This document shows, in pieces, positions 26,406-35,028 of a DNA stretch of 40,894 nt. The notes beneath the pieces are model-generated. The model ran no database searches. It had not been told where the DNA came from and saw nothing but the letters and a program-made list of their open reading frames with translations. The stretch lies in the NCBI GenBank assembly GCA_030667705.1, contig DAOUVJ010000008.1:1-40894 (forward strand), written 5' to 3'. Each line of letters starts with the position of its first letter. The stretch's first letter is position 1. The stretch comes from Promethearchaeota archaeon. GTDB lineage: Archaea; Asgardarchaeota; Lokiarchaeia; Sigyniarchaeales; SOKP01. The position numbers and the translations under genes are program-made.

Positions 26406-27947
26406 ATGAAAATTTTAAGAAAATCATTCATTAGCATGACATTCCTAATCTGTATTTCATTGTTATCATTTGTGTATATTAGTCAAAATAGTACTTCTCA
26501 ATCAGAAGATAAAGAAAACCTAAATCTCTCAGGTACATGGGCAACATTAGACTTAAATACAAGTATTTTCAATGGAACTCGAATTCAAACTAATAATATT
26601 ATTAGTGTTCAAGGGAGGCTTTGGAATAGAATAACAAGTGTAGGTAAGGATGGGTATACTGTAGTAATGGAAGTTGATGGTATCCTTCATTCTGGGTTTA
26701 ACGATATCACTTCAGGTGGTGGTTATTTCCAAATTGATTATACTATTGATAATTCTCTTAATGTGTTTAGTAGTCATCGATTAGAAGTTAAGGTTACTAA
26801 TCCTGTACCTCCTGGTGACGTAGAATACAGAACTCATTATGATATTGACGTAAGTACAAATTCTTATTTTGAAACATATGATCCTACTGATCCTAAATTA
26901 CTTGGTGAATTATTTTCTTTTGAAGGTTATTTAAGATATGAGAATGGTACCGGTATTGCATTCCAAAACTTTGATTATTATTGGTACCAAGGGACTACTT
27001 TACAATCTTGGGGTAGTGGATTCACTGATAATAATGGTCAAATTCAAAATTCCATCCCTATACCTGATATAGGGATTGATGATTTATCATTAAAATTAAA
27101 TTATACATTCAATCCATTTATTAGTGATTCAAACTCATCTATTTATAATACTAAATTATTTTCAAATATCTCTTGTATTTGGAACCTTCCTACTACAATA
27201 TTAGAAAATAGTACTTTTCGAATTCGAGGACAAATAATTTCTATTAGTGATCCTAATGTTTTAATAAGTAATAAATACATCAGGATTTTATATAATGGTT
27301 CTCAGATTAATGCTGTCACAACTGACGCCAATGGACGTTTTGATATTACTTATCCGTTAGGAGTAGGTATAGGATTAACTTACTTAGAAATAGAAGTAGA
27401 TAATTTTCTTGGAAAGGATATATCAACTCAATATTTTATAACAATTAAAGCTGCACCTCCACCTACAACTCCCCCACCAGCTACTGCCCCTCCATTTGCA
27501 TTATTTTTATCGATTTTTATCCCCATTATTGTTGGAATAGTAGTTGGACTATCAATTTATGGTTATTATCATTATAAAAAACAAGATAAAGAATCTCGAG
27601 TAGTTAATTTACCTCTTGAAAACAGGATTAAAAATTTATTGATATTAAAAGATACTGGAAGATTAGAAGAATCTCTTTCATATTTATTTAATGCGATATA
27701 TTTGGATTTAATCCAAGCAAAATTTGGGAAAACTCGCAACGATAATGAAACAATTCGGGACTTTGCTATAATCTCTGTTAAAGATTTAAATTTATCTCCT
27801 ACTAACATCTACCCATTCATTCAAAAAGTAGAAGAAATTATATATGCAAAACCGTACCGTATTTCAGATAATGATTTTTATAATACTATAGAATTATTTT
27901 CTCCAATTTATCATGAACTTACTGGATATAATTTCGTTTTAAATTAA
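26406..27947 (+). CDS. Single-pass surface protein with cytoplasmic DUF4129-like helical module
   Basis: 513 aa: an N-terminal signal peptide or anchor (FISMTFLICISLLSFVYI), an external beta-rich part (about 40-345) resembling the repeats of the preceding protein (FTDNNGQIQNSIPIPD; TTDANGRFDITYPLG), a Pro/Thr stalk (PPPTTPPPATAPP), a transmembrane helix (about 362-388) and a cytoplasmic helical domain of about 115 aa. That last domain (LEESLSYLFNAIYLDLIQ...ETIRDFAI...YPFIQKVEEIIYA) matches the pattern of the C-terminal DUF4129 segment that accompanies bacterial transglutaminase/MoxR loci. It begins 14 bp after the giant protein with GGTGAT as ribosome-binding site, so the two are cotranscribed. 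It probably links the external layer to cytoplasmic partners. Confidence 0.75.
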   Translation: MKILRKSFISMTFLICISLLSFVYISQNSTSQSEDKENLNLSGTWATLDLNTSIFNGTRIQTNNIISVQGRLWNRITSVGKDGYTVVMEVDGILHSGFNDITSGGGYFQIDYTIDNSLNVFSSHRLEVKVTNPVPPGDVEYRTHYDIDVSTNSYFETYDPTDPKLLGELFSFEGYLRYENGTGIAFQNFDYYWYQGTTLQSWGSGFTDNNGQIQNSIPIPDIGIDDLSLKLNYTFNPFISDSNSSIYNTKLFSNISCIWNLPTTILENSTFRIRGQIISISDPNVLISNKYIRILYNGSQINAVTTDANGRFDITYPLGVGIGLTYLEIEVDNFLGKDISTQYFITIKAAPPPTTPPPATAPPFALFLSIFIPIIVGIVVGLSIYGYYHYKKQDKESRVVNLPLENRIKNLLILKDTGRLEESLSYLFNAIYLDLIQAKFGKTRNDNETIRDFAIISVKDLNLSPTNIYPFIQKVEEIIYAKPYRISDNDFYNTIELFSPIYHELTGYNFVLN

Positions 27948-27976
27948 AGTTAAAAAAAAATAATTAAAAAAATATT

Positions 27977-28378
27977 TTGAATAAACAAAATAAAGGAAAA
28001 GAAAATGGCAAAAAAGAAAAAAAAATGATTGAACCAGAAGTCAACATTCGACAAAAATTTGATAACGTCAAAGTACTAGTTCAATCTCATCGGGCAAAAG
28101 AAGCTATTGCTTACATATATTTGGTTTATAATGATTTGATTACTTTGAAATTTAAAAAACCACGTTTAGCGTTTCAAACCATACGAGAATATGCAATAAC
28201 GTGTGTCAATGAATTAGATCAAAAACCAGAATCAGTGTATCCCTTCATAAAAAAAATCGAAGATATTATTTATGGTGGAATTGAACCCACGAGTAAAGAA
28301 ATAAATTTTACCGTGCAATTATTTTCCACTTTATACAATGAAGTTACTGGAAAATCTCTGCCTGCAATGAGTTTTTAA
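27977..28378 (+). CDS. Soluble stand-alone DUF4129-like helical module
   Basis: 133 aa, cytoplasmic, and nearly all of it is the same module found at the C-terminus of the preceding protein: AKEAIAYIYLVYNDLITLKF...QTIREYAI...ESVYPFIKKIEDIIYGG...FTVQLFSTLYNEVTG. The match includes the spacing and the T(I)RE/D-A and YPFI(Q/K)K(V/I)E motifs, so I take the pair as a duplication. The track start is TTG at 27977 with no clear Shine-Dalgarno. ATG 28025 (MIEPEVN), downstream of a GGAAAAG stretch, is an equally good start and would remove a Lys-rich tail. It lies 29 bp after its neighbour. Confidence 0.7.
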   Translation: MNKQNKGKENGKKEKKMIEPEVNIRQKFDNVKVLVQSHRAKEAIAYIYLVYNDLITLKFKKPRLAFQTIREYAITCVNELDQKPESVYPFIKKIEDIIYGGIEPTSKEINFTVQLFSTLYNEVTGKSLPAMSF

Positions 28379-28434
28379 TTGAAGCGGTATTTGAATAGAA
28401 GCATGACTAATAATAAATATAATGGGATGACATA

Positions 28435-30180
28435 ATGTCAAGTATTGGAAAAGTTTCTGAGAAGAACGTGAATTTATCAAAGGGGATTTTATATTCATTT
28501 TTCGTGATTTTTCTTCTATTTTATGGGGTCTTTCTTACAGATTTTGTTGAGGTTTATCAAAAGAATAATCCCGGTTTAGAACTTCCAATTTTCGTAACTT
28601 ACATTCCATTAGTATGCTACGTTGCATCAGTATTTGTTGGATTAGGATTGTTTATTTTCATTAGAAAAACTACAGCTCAAAAATCACGAGAGATACAATC
28701 AAGGAAAAAAACAAAAACAGGGTCAATCTACAAGAATGCATTATTTTTAATCATCTTTATATTCGTTTTTATCCCATTATTTGGTTCAATATTTGACCAA
28801 GGAGTGAATGATCAAAACTTTTCAATCTATAATGATGATTGGAATGGATCATCATCATTTCGAAATACGATAGAAGCACAAGGATATGATATAATGTCTA
28901 TTCAATCAAGTTTGAGTGCAACAGAAAGATTGGATAAGTCAATTTTGTTAGTCCTTCTTGGACCAAATCAGTATTACAATCCTATTTTCGAAATTCCTTA
29001 CTTTATCAATTTTTTCGGTAATGATACAACAAATTCAATACTAATTTGTCATGATCATGGAAGTACGAGTACTTTGTTATGGGAGATATTCATTGCAGGA
29101 GCTCTTGATCCTGATATAGCTGGGGCCATTCCAGTAACTATTTTCCCAAATGGTATTTTAAGAGATAATGAATCATATGATACAAGAACAGATTTTCCCG
29201 TGATAAAATCATTTACAACCCATCCTATTGCAAATGGAATTAATGAAGTAATTTTATCTCAAGCTACTACCGTTGTTGGAGGCCCTTTCTTTGATTTCTT
29301 TGGATGGGAATTAGTAGGATCTTCAAGTGAGTATGGTTATGTAGATAAAAATGATGATCACATGTATAAATTGGAAGATGATAATATAGATATTAGCTTA
29401 ATTGCTGCATCGATTCCTGGATTTCCGACACAATGGACACAATGGCCACTAGGAGGCTATCCTCAAGGGGTCTTTATGGCAAAAGATACTGGTAATGGTC
29501 GTGTATTCGTTTCTTCTGATGCTAGTTTATTTAATAATGAACTGATTGAATTACGTGATAATCGACAATTTGGGATTAATATAATCGATTGGCTAACCTA
29601 TGGGGCTTCTTCTCCAAATGAAGATTGGATAGTCGTGTTTGATGAAGCACATATCAGACCTGAATATTCAAGAGACTTAACTTCAGCAGGAATATATGGA
29701 TTTATCATTCAATATGTTATTCAACTATCTACAAATCCAATAACAGCATGGATATATCCACTATTAGCGATCTATACATTAAGAAAATATTTGCCAAAAA
29801 AAGACGAGAAAAAACAAAAGAAAAAAGTAAAGGAACAAGACGACAAAGAAGAACAAGAACGATTTAGAACATCCTCATTTTTTGCTGAAAAAATCCAGTG
29901 GTATCGAGAGAAAGGAAGATATGGGAAGGCGTTAACGCTTCTATATAGGAGACTTGAAAGAAAATTAAATAATTTGTTGAGAGGGAAAAAAATAACAACT
30001 AAAAGTGTGTTAGATATGGCTATTGCCAAGGAACAAAATCTAACAAAACTAAAAATTAGAAGAATAGCTCGATTTATGGATCGAATAATTGCCATAAAAG
30101 AAGGAAAAAATAAGATTAAGAATGAAGAAGATTTTGAAAATCTATTCTTTGAAATGGAATGGGTTATGAACAATATTTAA
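28435..30180 (+). CDS. DUF4350-like membrane protein with C-terminal helical module
   Basis: 581 aa. Three N-terminal hydrophobic segments (about 17-40, 58-80, 100-120) are followed by a globular part (about 130-420) with a class I amidotransferase-like fold pattern: YNDDWNGSSSFRNTIEAQGYDI, LLVLLGPNQYYNP, ILICHDHGSTS, HPIANGI and GNGRVFVSSDASLFNN. This is the layout of DUF4350 proteins. DEAHIRPEY precedes a further membrane segment (about 425-455). The cytoplasmic tail (EKIQWYREKGRYGKALTLLYRRLERKL...) resembles, more distantly, the helical module of the two preceding genes. DUF4350 proteins commonly sit beside MoxR and DUF58 genes. GGGATGA precedes the ATG. Confidence 0.75.
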   Translation: MSSIGKVSEKNVNLSKGILYSFFVIFLLFYGVFLTDFVEVYQKNNPGLELPIFVTYIPLVCYVASVFVGLGLFIFIRKTTAQKSREIQSRKKTKTGSIYKNALFLIIFIFVFIPLFGSIFDQGVNDQNFSIYNDDWNGSSSFRNTIEAQGYDIMSIQSSLSATERLDKSILLVLLGPNQYYNPIFEIPYFINFFGNDTTNSILICHDHGSTSTLLWEIFIAGALDPDIAGAIPVTIFPNGILRDNESYDTRTDFPVIKSFTTHPIANGINEVILSQATTVVGGPFFDFFGWELVGSSSEYGYVDKNDDHMYKLEDDNIDISLIAASIPGFPTQWTQWPLGGYPQGVFMAKDTGNGRVFVSSDASLFNNELIELRDNRQFGINIIDWLTYGASSPNEDWIVVFDEAHIRPEYSRDLTSAGIYGFIIQYVIQLSTNPITAWIYPLLAIYTLRKYLPKKDEKKQKKKVKEQDDKEEQERFRTSSFFAEKIQWYREKGRYGKALTLLYRRLERKLNNLLRGKKITTKSVLDMAIAKEQNLTKLKIRRIARFMDRIIAIKEGKNKIKNEEDFENLFFEMEWVMNNI

Positions 30181-30248
30181 GAAAATTATGTTAACCAAAT
30201 ATAATTAAAAACAAAAATTAAAATTAAAAAAAAAAGAAGTGAATTAAA

Positions 30249-31229
30249 ATGGAATCTCCAAACAAAGCAAAGTATTATGAAAGAGAAGAATTGGATGTAA
30301 GTTCTATTAGATCAATAGCACAAGAGGTTTTAAGTGAAGTAAGCCGCGTGATTGTCGGTAATGGAGAAATTCTTCAGCAGCTTTTCATAGCTCTCCTCGT
30401 TAACGGTCACGTCCTTCTTGAAGGCGTTCCTGGCTTAGGTAAAACCGTTATGGCTAAAATATTTGCTAAGACATTAGGAATATCTTTCAAGCGTGTTCAA
30501 TTTACCCCTGATTTATTACCTTCTGATATAACAGGTACAAAAATATTTGATCAGAATGAGGGTGCGTTTGTACTTCAGAAAGGTCCGATTTTTGCCAATG
30601 TTGTGTTAGCTGATGAAATAAATAGAAGTGCCCCAAAAACTCAAGCAGCACTTCTAGAAGCTATGGCTGAACGACAAGTAACTATTGAAGGTCAAACACT
30701 TGAATTAGTGAAACCATTTATTGTCATTGCAACAGAAAACCCCGTAGAAATGGAAGGTACATATCCCTTACCAGAAGCGCAAGTTGATCGTTTCTTATTT
30801 AAGTTGTGGTTAGATTATCCTGAAGTTGATGAAGAGGTAGAAATCATGAGGAGACAAATCTCAGGAGATATGCCTTCGGTAGATGTCATCACTAGTTCTG
30901 AAGAACTATTAGCAGCTCAAAGAATTATGAATATGGTCTATATAGACGAAAGAATACTTAAATACATTAGGGACATAATAATAAAAACACGAAATCATCC
31001 ACAAATCGCATTAGGGTGTGGACCTCGAGCCTCGCTTACAATAATGAAAACATCGAAAGCAAGAGCTGCAATCCTTGGACGTACTTATGTCACACCAGAT
31101 GATGTTAGAGCTCTCATCATACCAGCCCTTAATCATCGAATATTGTTAAAAGCAGAAAGTGAACTTGAAGGCTTGGATTCACTATCTGTGCTAAGATCAA
31201 TAGTGGAAGACATTCCAGTTCCAATTTAA
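30249..31229 (+). CDS. MoxR family AAA+ ATPase
   Basis: 326-aa AAA+ protein. Walker A is GVPGLGKT (residues 59-66), Walker B VVLADEINRSAPKTQAALLEAMAERQVT (about 118-145), sensor-1 IVIATENPVEMEGTYPLPEAQVDRF, and the lid contains GPRASLTIMKTSKARAAILGR. MoxR ATPases act as chaperones for complexes containing vWA/MIDAS proteins, and the DUF58 protein encoded next is such a protein. GAAGTGAA precedes the ATG. A T9 run follows the stop codon, so moxR and the DUF58 gene may be transcribed partly separately. Confidence 0.95.
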   Translation: MESPNKAKYYEREELDVSSIRSIAQEVLSEVSRVIVGNGEILQQLFIALLVNGHVLLEGVPGLGKTVMAKIFAKTLGISFKRVQFTPDLLPSDITGTKIFDQNEGAFVLQKGPIFANVVLADEINRSAPKTQAALLEAMAERQVTIEGQTLELVKPFIVIATENPVEMEGTYPLPEAQVDRFLFKLWLDYPEVDEEVEIMRRQISGDMPSVDVITSSEELLAAQRIMNMVYIDERILKYIRDIIIKTRNHPQIALGCGPRASLTIMKTSKARAAILGRTYVTPDDVRALIIPALNHRILLKAESELEGLDSLSVLRSIVEDIPVPI

Positions 31230-31238
31230 TTTTTTTTT
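31230..31238 (+). terminator. Oligo-T run directly after moxR
   Basis: Nine consecutive T start at the base after the moxR stop codon. Archaeal RNA polymerase terminates at such runs. The following 72 bp are AT-rich and could carry a promoter for the DUF58 gene. Confidence 0.45.
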
Positions 31239-31310
31239 AAACAAATATAAAATAGTAATATAATTCAAATGAAAAGCGGTAAAATCTAAAATTACATAAT
31301 GGAGATATAA

Positions 31311-32639
31311 ATGCTTGGTGGAAATGGTCGAACATTGATTATATTTGCAGTTTTCTTCCTAACTGCAGGATTTGCATTTGTAAATTATTTTTTTATTTTC
31401 TTTGCAATTCTCCTGTTATTTAGTACGATTATTAGCTTACCGCTTTTTTATTGGCAAATGAACATAGAAGAATTACGAGTCCATAGAGAACTTGAAAAAG
31501 AGAAGGTATTTAAAGATGATTTTGTCCATATTAAGGTTGTAATTAAAAACACAGGAAAAAATAGCTTTGACCTTTTAGAAATTAGAGATTATTATAATCC
31601 TCAACTTTTTCGATTAGTCCTTGGTGAAAATTTCATATCTACACGTATAGGTTCCAAAGGATTAGTAAAATTCTCTTATGTTCTTGAACCCAAAATACGA
31701 GGAGAATATCCTATAGGACCCCTTTCGGTAACCGTTAAGGATCGATTAGGGTTTAATTCCGTTGAAAGAATAATCCCTAATAGTGTTTCAGATATTTTAG
31801 TATATCCTCCATATGAAGATATAAAAAGGATCGAAATTCTCGGGTCCAAACGATCTCTTCAGTTGAATTATGGTTTACAAAGATCTAAACAAAAAGGTCT
31901 TGGATCAGAATTTTATGGAATGAGAAGATATGTTTTCGGGGATCAATTTAGATTAATTGACTGGAAGGCAAGTGCACGGACTCAAAAATTAATAGTAAGG
32001 GAATTTGAAAGTGAACGAGACGTAACTGTTATGATTTTAGTGGATTCATCTAATAGCATGGCCGGGGGTGCGATTGAGAACACAAAATTCGAATATGCAA
32101 TTCGAGCATGTATGTTACTAACCAAAGTTGCTCTCACACGAAGAGATAGCGTAGGAATATTTTCATATTCAGATAAGAAAAATCTACAATTCTTAAAACC
32201 AAGAGGCGGAGATGATCATTTTTATCAAGTCCTCGATTTTGTTGCTAGGGTAAAACCTCAAGGAAAGAGTAGAATTGTTGAAGCCATAGATTACTTCGTT
32301 AGACGGTTTCAAAAAAGGAGTTTAATATTTCTAATATCTGATTTAGAAGGAAATGTGAAAGAAATAAAACAAGCAGTGAGAAAACTTGTTACATTTAATC
32401 ATTCAATTATTGTTATTAATCCTTTTAGTCCATGGTTCGAAATTCATGAAATTGATTTATCCTCTACTGATAAAGCATTAGCTGAAGCAATTAGTGAGGA
32501 AATGATGGAACATATACTACTCCTTAGACGAGAATTTCGCAATTTAGGGATTAATCTCATAACAACGGGACCAGATGAAATGATGGCAAATGTACTAAAA
32601 ACTTATATGGAAGCAAAGAAAAAAGGGAGTGCGTATTAA
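31311..32639 (+). CDS. DUF58 family vWA-like protein, membrane-anchored
   Basis: 442 aa. Two hydrophobic segments near the N-terminus (about 8-48) are followed by a beta-rich region and then the DUF58 signature FYGMRRYVFGDQFRLIDWKASART (about 200-225). The von Willebrand A-like domain has a MIDAS DSSNSM (Asp245) and the strands DSVGIFSYSD and RSLIFLISDLEG. It is the usual genomic and functional partner of MoxR ATPases, and probably recruits MoxR to the membrane. GGAGAT precedes the ATG. The next gene starts 3 bp after its stop, so the two are surely cotranscribed. Confidence 0.92.
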   Translation: MLGGNGRTLIIFAVFFLTAGFAFVNYFFIFFAILLLFSTIISLPLFYWQMNIEELRVHRELEKEKVFKDDFVHIKVVIKNTGKNSFDLLEIRDYYNPQLFRLVLGENFISTRIGSKGLVKFSYVLEPKIRGEYPIGPLSVTVKDRLGFNSVERIIPNSVSDILVYPPYEDIKRIEILGSKRSLQLNYGLQRSKQKGLGSEFYGMRRYVFGDQFRLIDWKASARTQKLIVREFESERDVTVMILVDSSNSMAGGAIENTKFEYAIRACMLLTKVALTRRDSVGIFSYSDKKNLQFLKPRGGDDHFYQVLDFVARVKPQGKSRIVEAIDYFVRRFQKRSLIFLISDLEGNVKEIKQAVRKLVTFNHSIIVINPFSPWFEIHEIDLSSTDKALAEAISEEMMEHILLLRREFRNLGINLITTGPDEMMANVLKTYMEAKKKGSAY

Positions 32640-32642
32640 AAA

Positions 32643-34079
32643 ATGGCGCGATATTATTTATTAGGATTAAAAATAATTAAGATTTTCATATATGTTTTGA
32701 TTTTAGTAATATTCCTCTCCGTTTTTCATTTTGACGAGGTTTTAACGACTGATACCGGAGAATTAGTTATAGTTGCCTTTTTTGAAGGAATAAGAAATAT
32801 AATAACCTATGCCTTCTTTGGACTTGTGTATGTTTTGGCATTAGGAAGTATTCAGATATCTTCCTTTATCTTTACTCCAAATCCACAATTTATGTTTAAC
32901 TTTCTTGATATATTCATGCGTAATTATTTTGGATTATGGTTTAATTTTCCTAATGGTACTGTACCTGCCTTAACAGAAATCCCAGATCTCATATGGGCAG
33001 AAATCTCTGTATTTACTGGAGATTTCTATTTATTTGCTTTCCAAATTCTATTCATTGTATCAATAATTTATTCAATTAGAGCTTTTTTCCAAACAAATCC
33101 GAAACACGATATGCTTGTAGTTGGTTCTCTAATACTCATGATTGTAGTGCCTCTTATAATATTTGGATTTAACAATATGTTAGATCTTTTTCACATTAGC
33201 GACCCATATCTCAGTTCGCTTCATGATCCCTTGGATCCCGCGTTTTCAGTGATTCCTATAGATAATTTTTTTCAATTCTTAGCTAGCCCTGTTATATCAC
33301 TAGCTATAATGTCATATATTTATTTAGAATTAGCGTTTCAAATTAATTATATTGATACGGTTTCCAAACCATCCTTGGAAAGACGAAATAGGCTCGAGTT
33401 TCAGCTAGAAATCCTTCAAAGTGAATCCCATTTCGTTGTAGCAAATATTGACAAAATAAAAGATGAAGCTAAGGTACGCAAAGAAGAAATTGACAAAGAA
33501 GGAAAAACTAATATTAATAAATTTCTCTTAAAAATGGAAGAAAGATTTTCTTACGTAAAAGAAATGATTGAAAAAAAGAAATTGGAAGAAGAAGAAAAGA
33601 GATTAATTACTGCTGCTTCAAAAACAAGAAGATTAGGACGATACATAGATAGACTATTCAAGGAAGATACAGAGGCTCGAGATACACTTACAGCAAGAAC
33701 GTCTGCCCCTAAAACGCAGAGCTTAGCCATTTCAACATTAATCAACTTTTTCTCACGTATTATAATTTTAATTTTAATAAGTTTCATTGTAATACAACCA
33801 CATTGGTTTGCTGAAAATGTTTTCAGCTTACCACCCGCAATTACAGAAAGTGTGGCAATGTACTCTCCAGAAGTAATTTTAATTCTCTTATTACCCATAG
33901 TATCTTTATTTCCCGTTATATCAAAAATCGTCTCTTATATTAAACATCGAAATTTAATCATAAGTCTACAACAAGAAGGTAGAATAAAAGAAATTTTAGC
34001 TTCTGTAGGAGATTACGTTAGAAAAGAAGAAATCACTGAAGAAGTCACAATAGAAGAATCTGTAGCTGAATCATCCTAA
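32643..34079 (+). CDS. Multi-pass membrane protein with central coiled coil
   Basis: 478 aa, family not recognised. Several hydrophobic helices occupy residues 1 to about 235 (for example IKIFIYVLILVIFLSVF and FAFQILFIVSIIYSI). A charged coiled coil of about 100 residues follows (SLERRNRLEFQLEILQSESH...KKKLEEEEKRLI), then two to three more hydrophobic segments (about 360-425) and an acidic tail (EEITEEVTIEESVAESS). Its Shine-Dalgarno lies within the end of the DUF58 gene (GGGAGTG), implying translational coupling. It is the last gene of the locus and converges with cofD five bases on. From position it is a likely membrane platform for the MoxR/DUF58 pair; no catalytic motif is seen. Confidence 0.7.
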   Translation: MARYYLLGLKIIKIFIYVLILVIFLSVFHFDEVLTTDTGELVIVAFFEGIRNIITYAFFGLVYVLALGSIQISSFIFTPNPQFMFNFLDIFMRNYFGLWFNFPNGTVPALTEIPDLIWAEISVFTGDFYLFAFQILFIVSIIYSIRAFFQTNPKHDMLVVGSLILMIVVPLIIFGFNNMLDLFHISDPYLSSLHDPLDPAFSVIPIDNFFQFLASPVISLAIMSYIYLELAFQINYIDTVSKPSLERRNRLEFQLEILQSESHFVVANIDKIKDEAKVRKEEIDKEGKTNINKFLLKMEERFSYVKEMIEKKKLEEEEKRLITAASKTRRLGRYIDRLFKEDTEARDTLTARTSAPKTQSLAISTLINFFSRIIILILISFIVIQPHWFAENVFSLPPAITESVAMYSPEVILILLLPIVSLFPVISKIVSYIKHRNLIISLQQEGRIKEILASVGDYVRKEEITEEVTIEESVAESS

Positions 34080-34084
34080 TTTGT

Positions 34085-35014
34085 TCATAGATTAATTACA
34101 TATCTTGCCAAATTTTCCTTTTTTTGAATATTCGTCATAAGTGTGTCAAAACAATATGTTTTTATGCCCAACTCCTCAATCTGTGGTTTTAATAATTGGT
34201 CTTTTGTATCAATTATAAAATGACCTATTATTTCTTTATAGAATTTGGCGACACCGACACTTGAAACTTCATAACCAAAAAAATTTAGCATTTTATCCGC
34301 TGGACCCTTTACTGCAGATCCTTCAATAATAGGACTAATTGCATACACATTATCCTTTACACTTGATAGTGTGTTTTTTATATCCTTGACGCTTAGGATT
34401 GTTCCAATTGAAACTATTGGATTAGAGGGACATATTATTACTCTTTTTGCTTTTTTGATATAATTTATGATGCCCATTACAGGTTTAGCTTTTTCAGAAC
34501 CCCTAAAGGATATATCTAAAATTTTGGGTTCACATTTATGCTTTATGTAATATTCTTCAAAATGTATTTTTCCCAAGGGTGTTTCAATGTATGTTGCCAC
34601 AGGTTCATTGCTCATTGGAATCAGGTCTGCTTTTACTCCTAATTTCTTACAGATTTTAGACGTGATTTGAGATTTAGTATAACCTTTATGATATAAATCA
34701 GTACGATAAATATGCGTTGCTAAATCTTTATCACCCGCATTAAACCATCCATAGTCGTAATAATTCTTTAAAATACTTAAACAATTAAAAGTTTCATTTT
34801 CAAAGCCCCACCCTTTTTCCTTATCCACAACTTCAGCAATACTGTACGTTATTATGTCGATATCTGGACAAATATTAAGACCGAATAGTTCAATATCATC
34901 CCCTGTATTTATAATTATTTTTAATTTGCTAGGATCTACTACCCTTACTAATCCTTGAATAAACTTTGCTGCACCCACACCTCCTGCTAACACAGTATAA
35001 AAATCTTCCCTCAT
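34085..35014 (-). CDS. cofD: 2-phospho-L-lactate (or phosphoenolpyruvate) transferase CofD/FbiA
   Basis: Transfers the activated phosphoryl-acid moiety to the deazaflavin Fo, giving F420-0 or dehydro-F420-0. Family motifs are LAGGVGAAKFIQGL at the N-terminus, NTGDDIELFGLNICPDIDII, CPSNPIVSIGTIL and GSAVKGPADKML. Length (309 aa) is typical. It is the last gene of the five-gene minus-strand operon, 14 bp behind the CofE fusion that performs the following steps. No Fo synthase (CofG/CofH) or CofC is in the window. Confidence 0.93.
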   Translation of the reverse strand: MREDFYTVLAGGVGAAKFIQGLVRVVDPSKLKIIINTGDDIELFGLNICPDIDIITYSIAEVVDKEKGWGFENETFNCLSILKNYYDYGWFNAGDKDLATHIYRTDLYHKGYTKSQITSKICKKLGVKADLIPMSNEPVATYIETPLGKIHFEEYYIKHKCEPKILDISFRGSEKAKPVMGIINYIKKAKRVIICPSNPIVSIGTILSVKDIKNTLSSVKDNVYAISPIIEGSAVKGPADKMLNFFGYEVSSVGVAKFYKEIIGHFIIDTKDQLLKPQIEELGIKTYCFDTLMTNIQKKENLARYVINL

Positions 35015-35028
35015 TTTAAATCACCATT

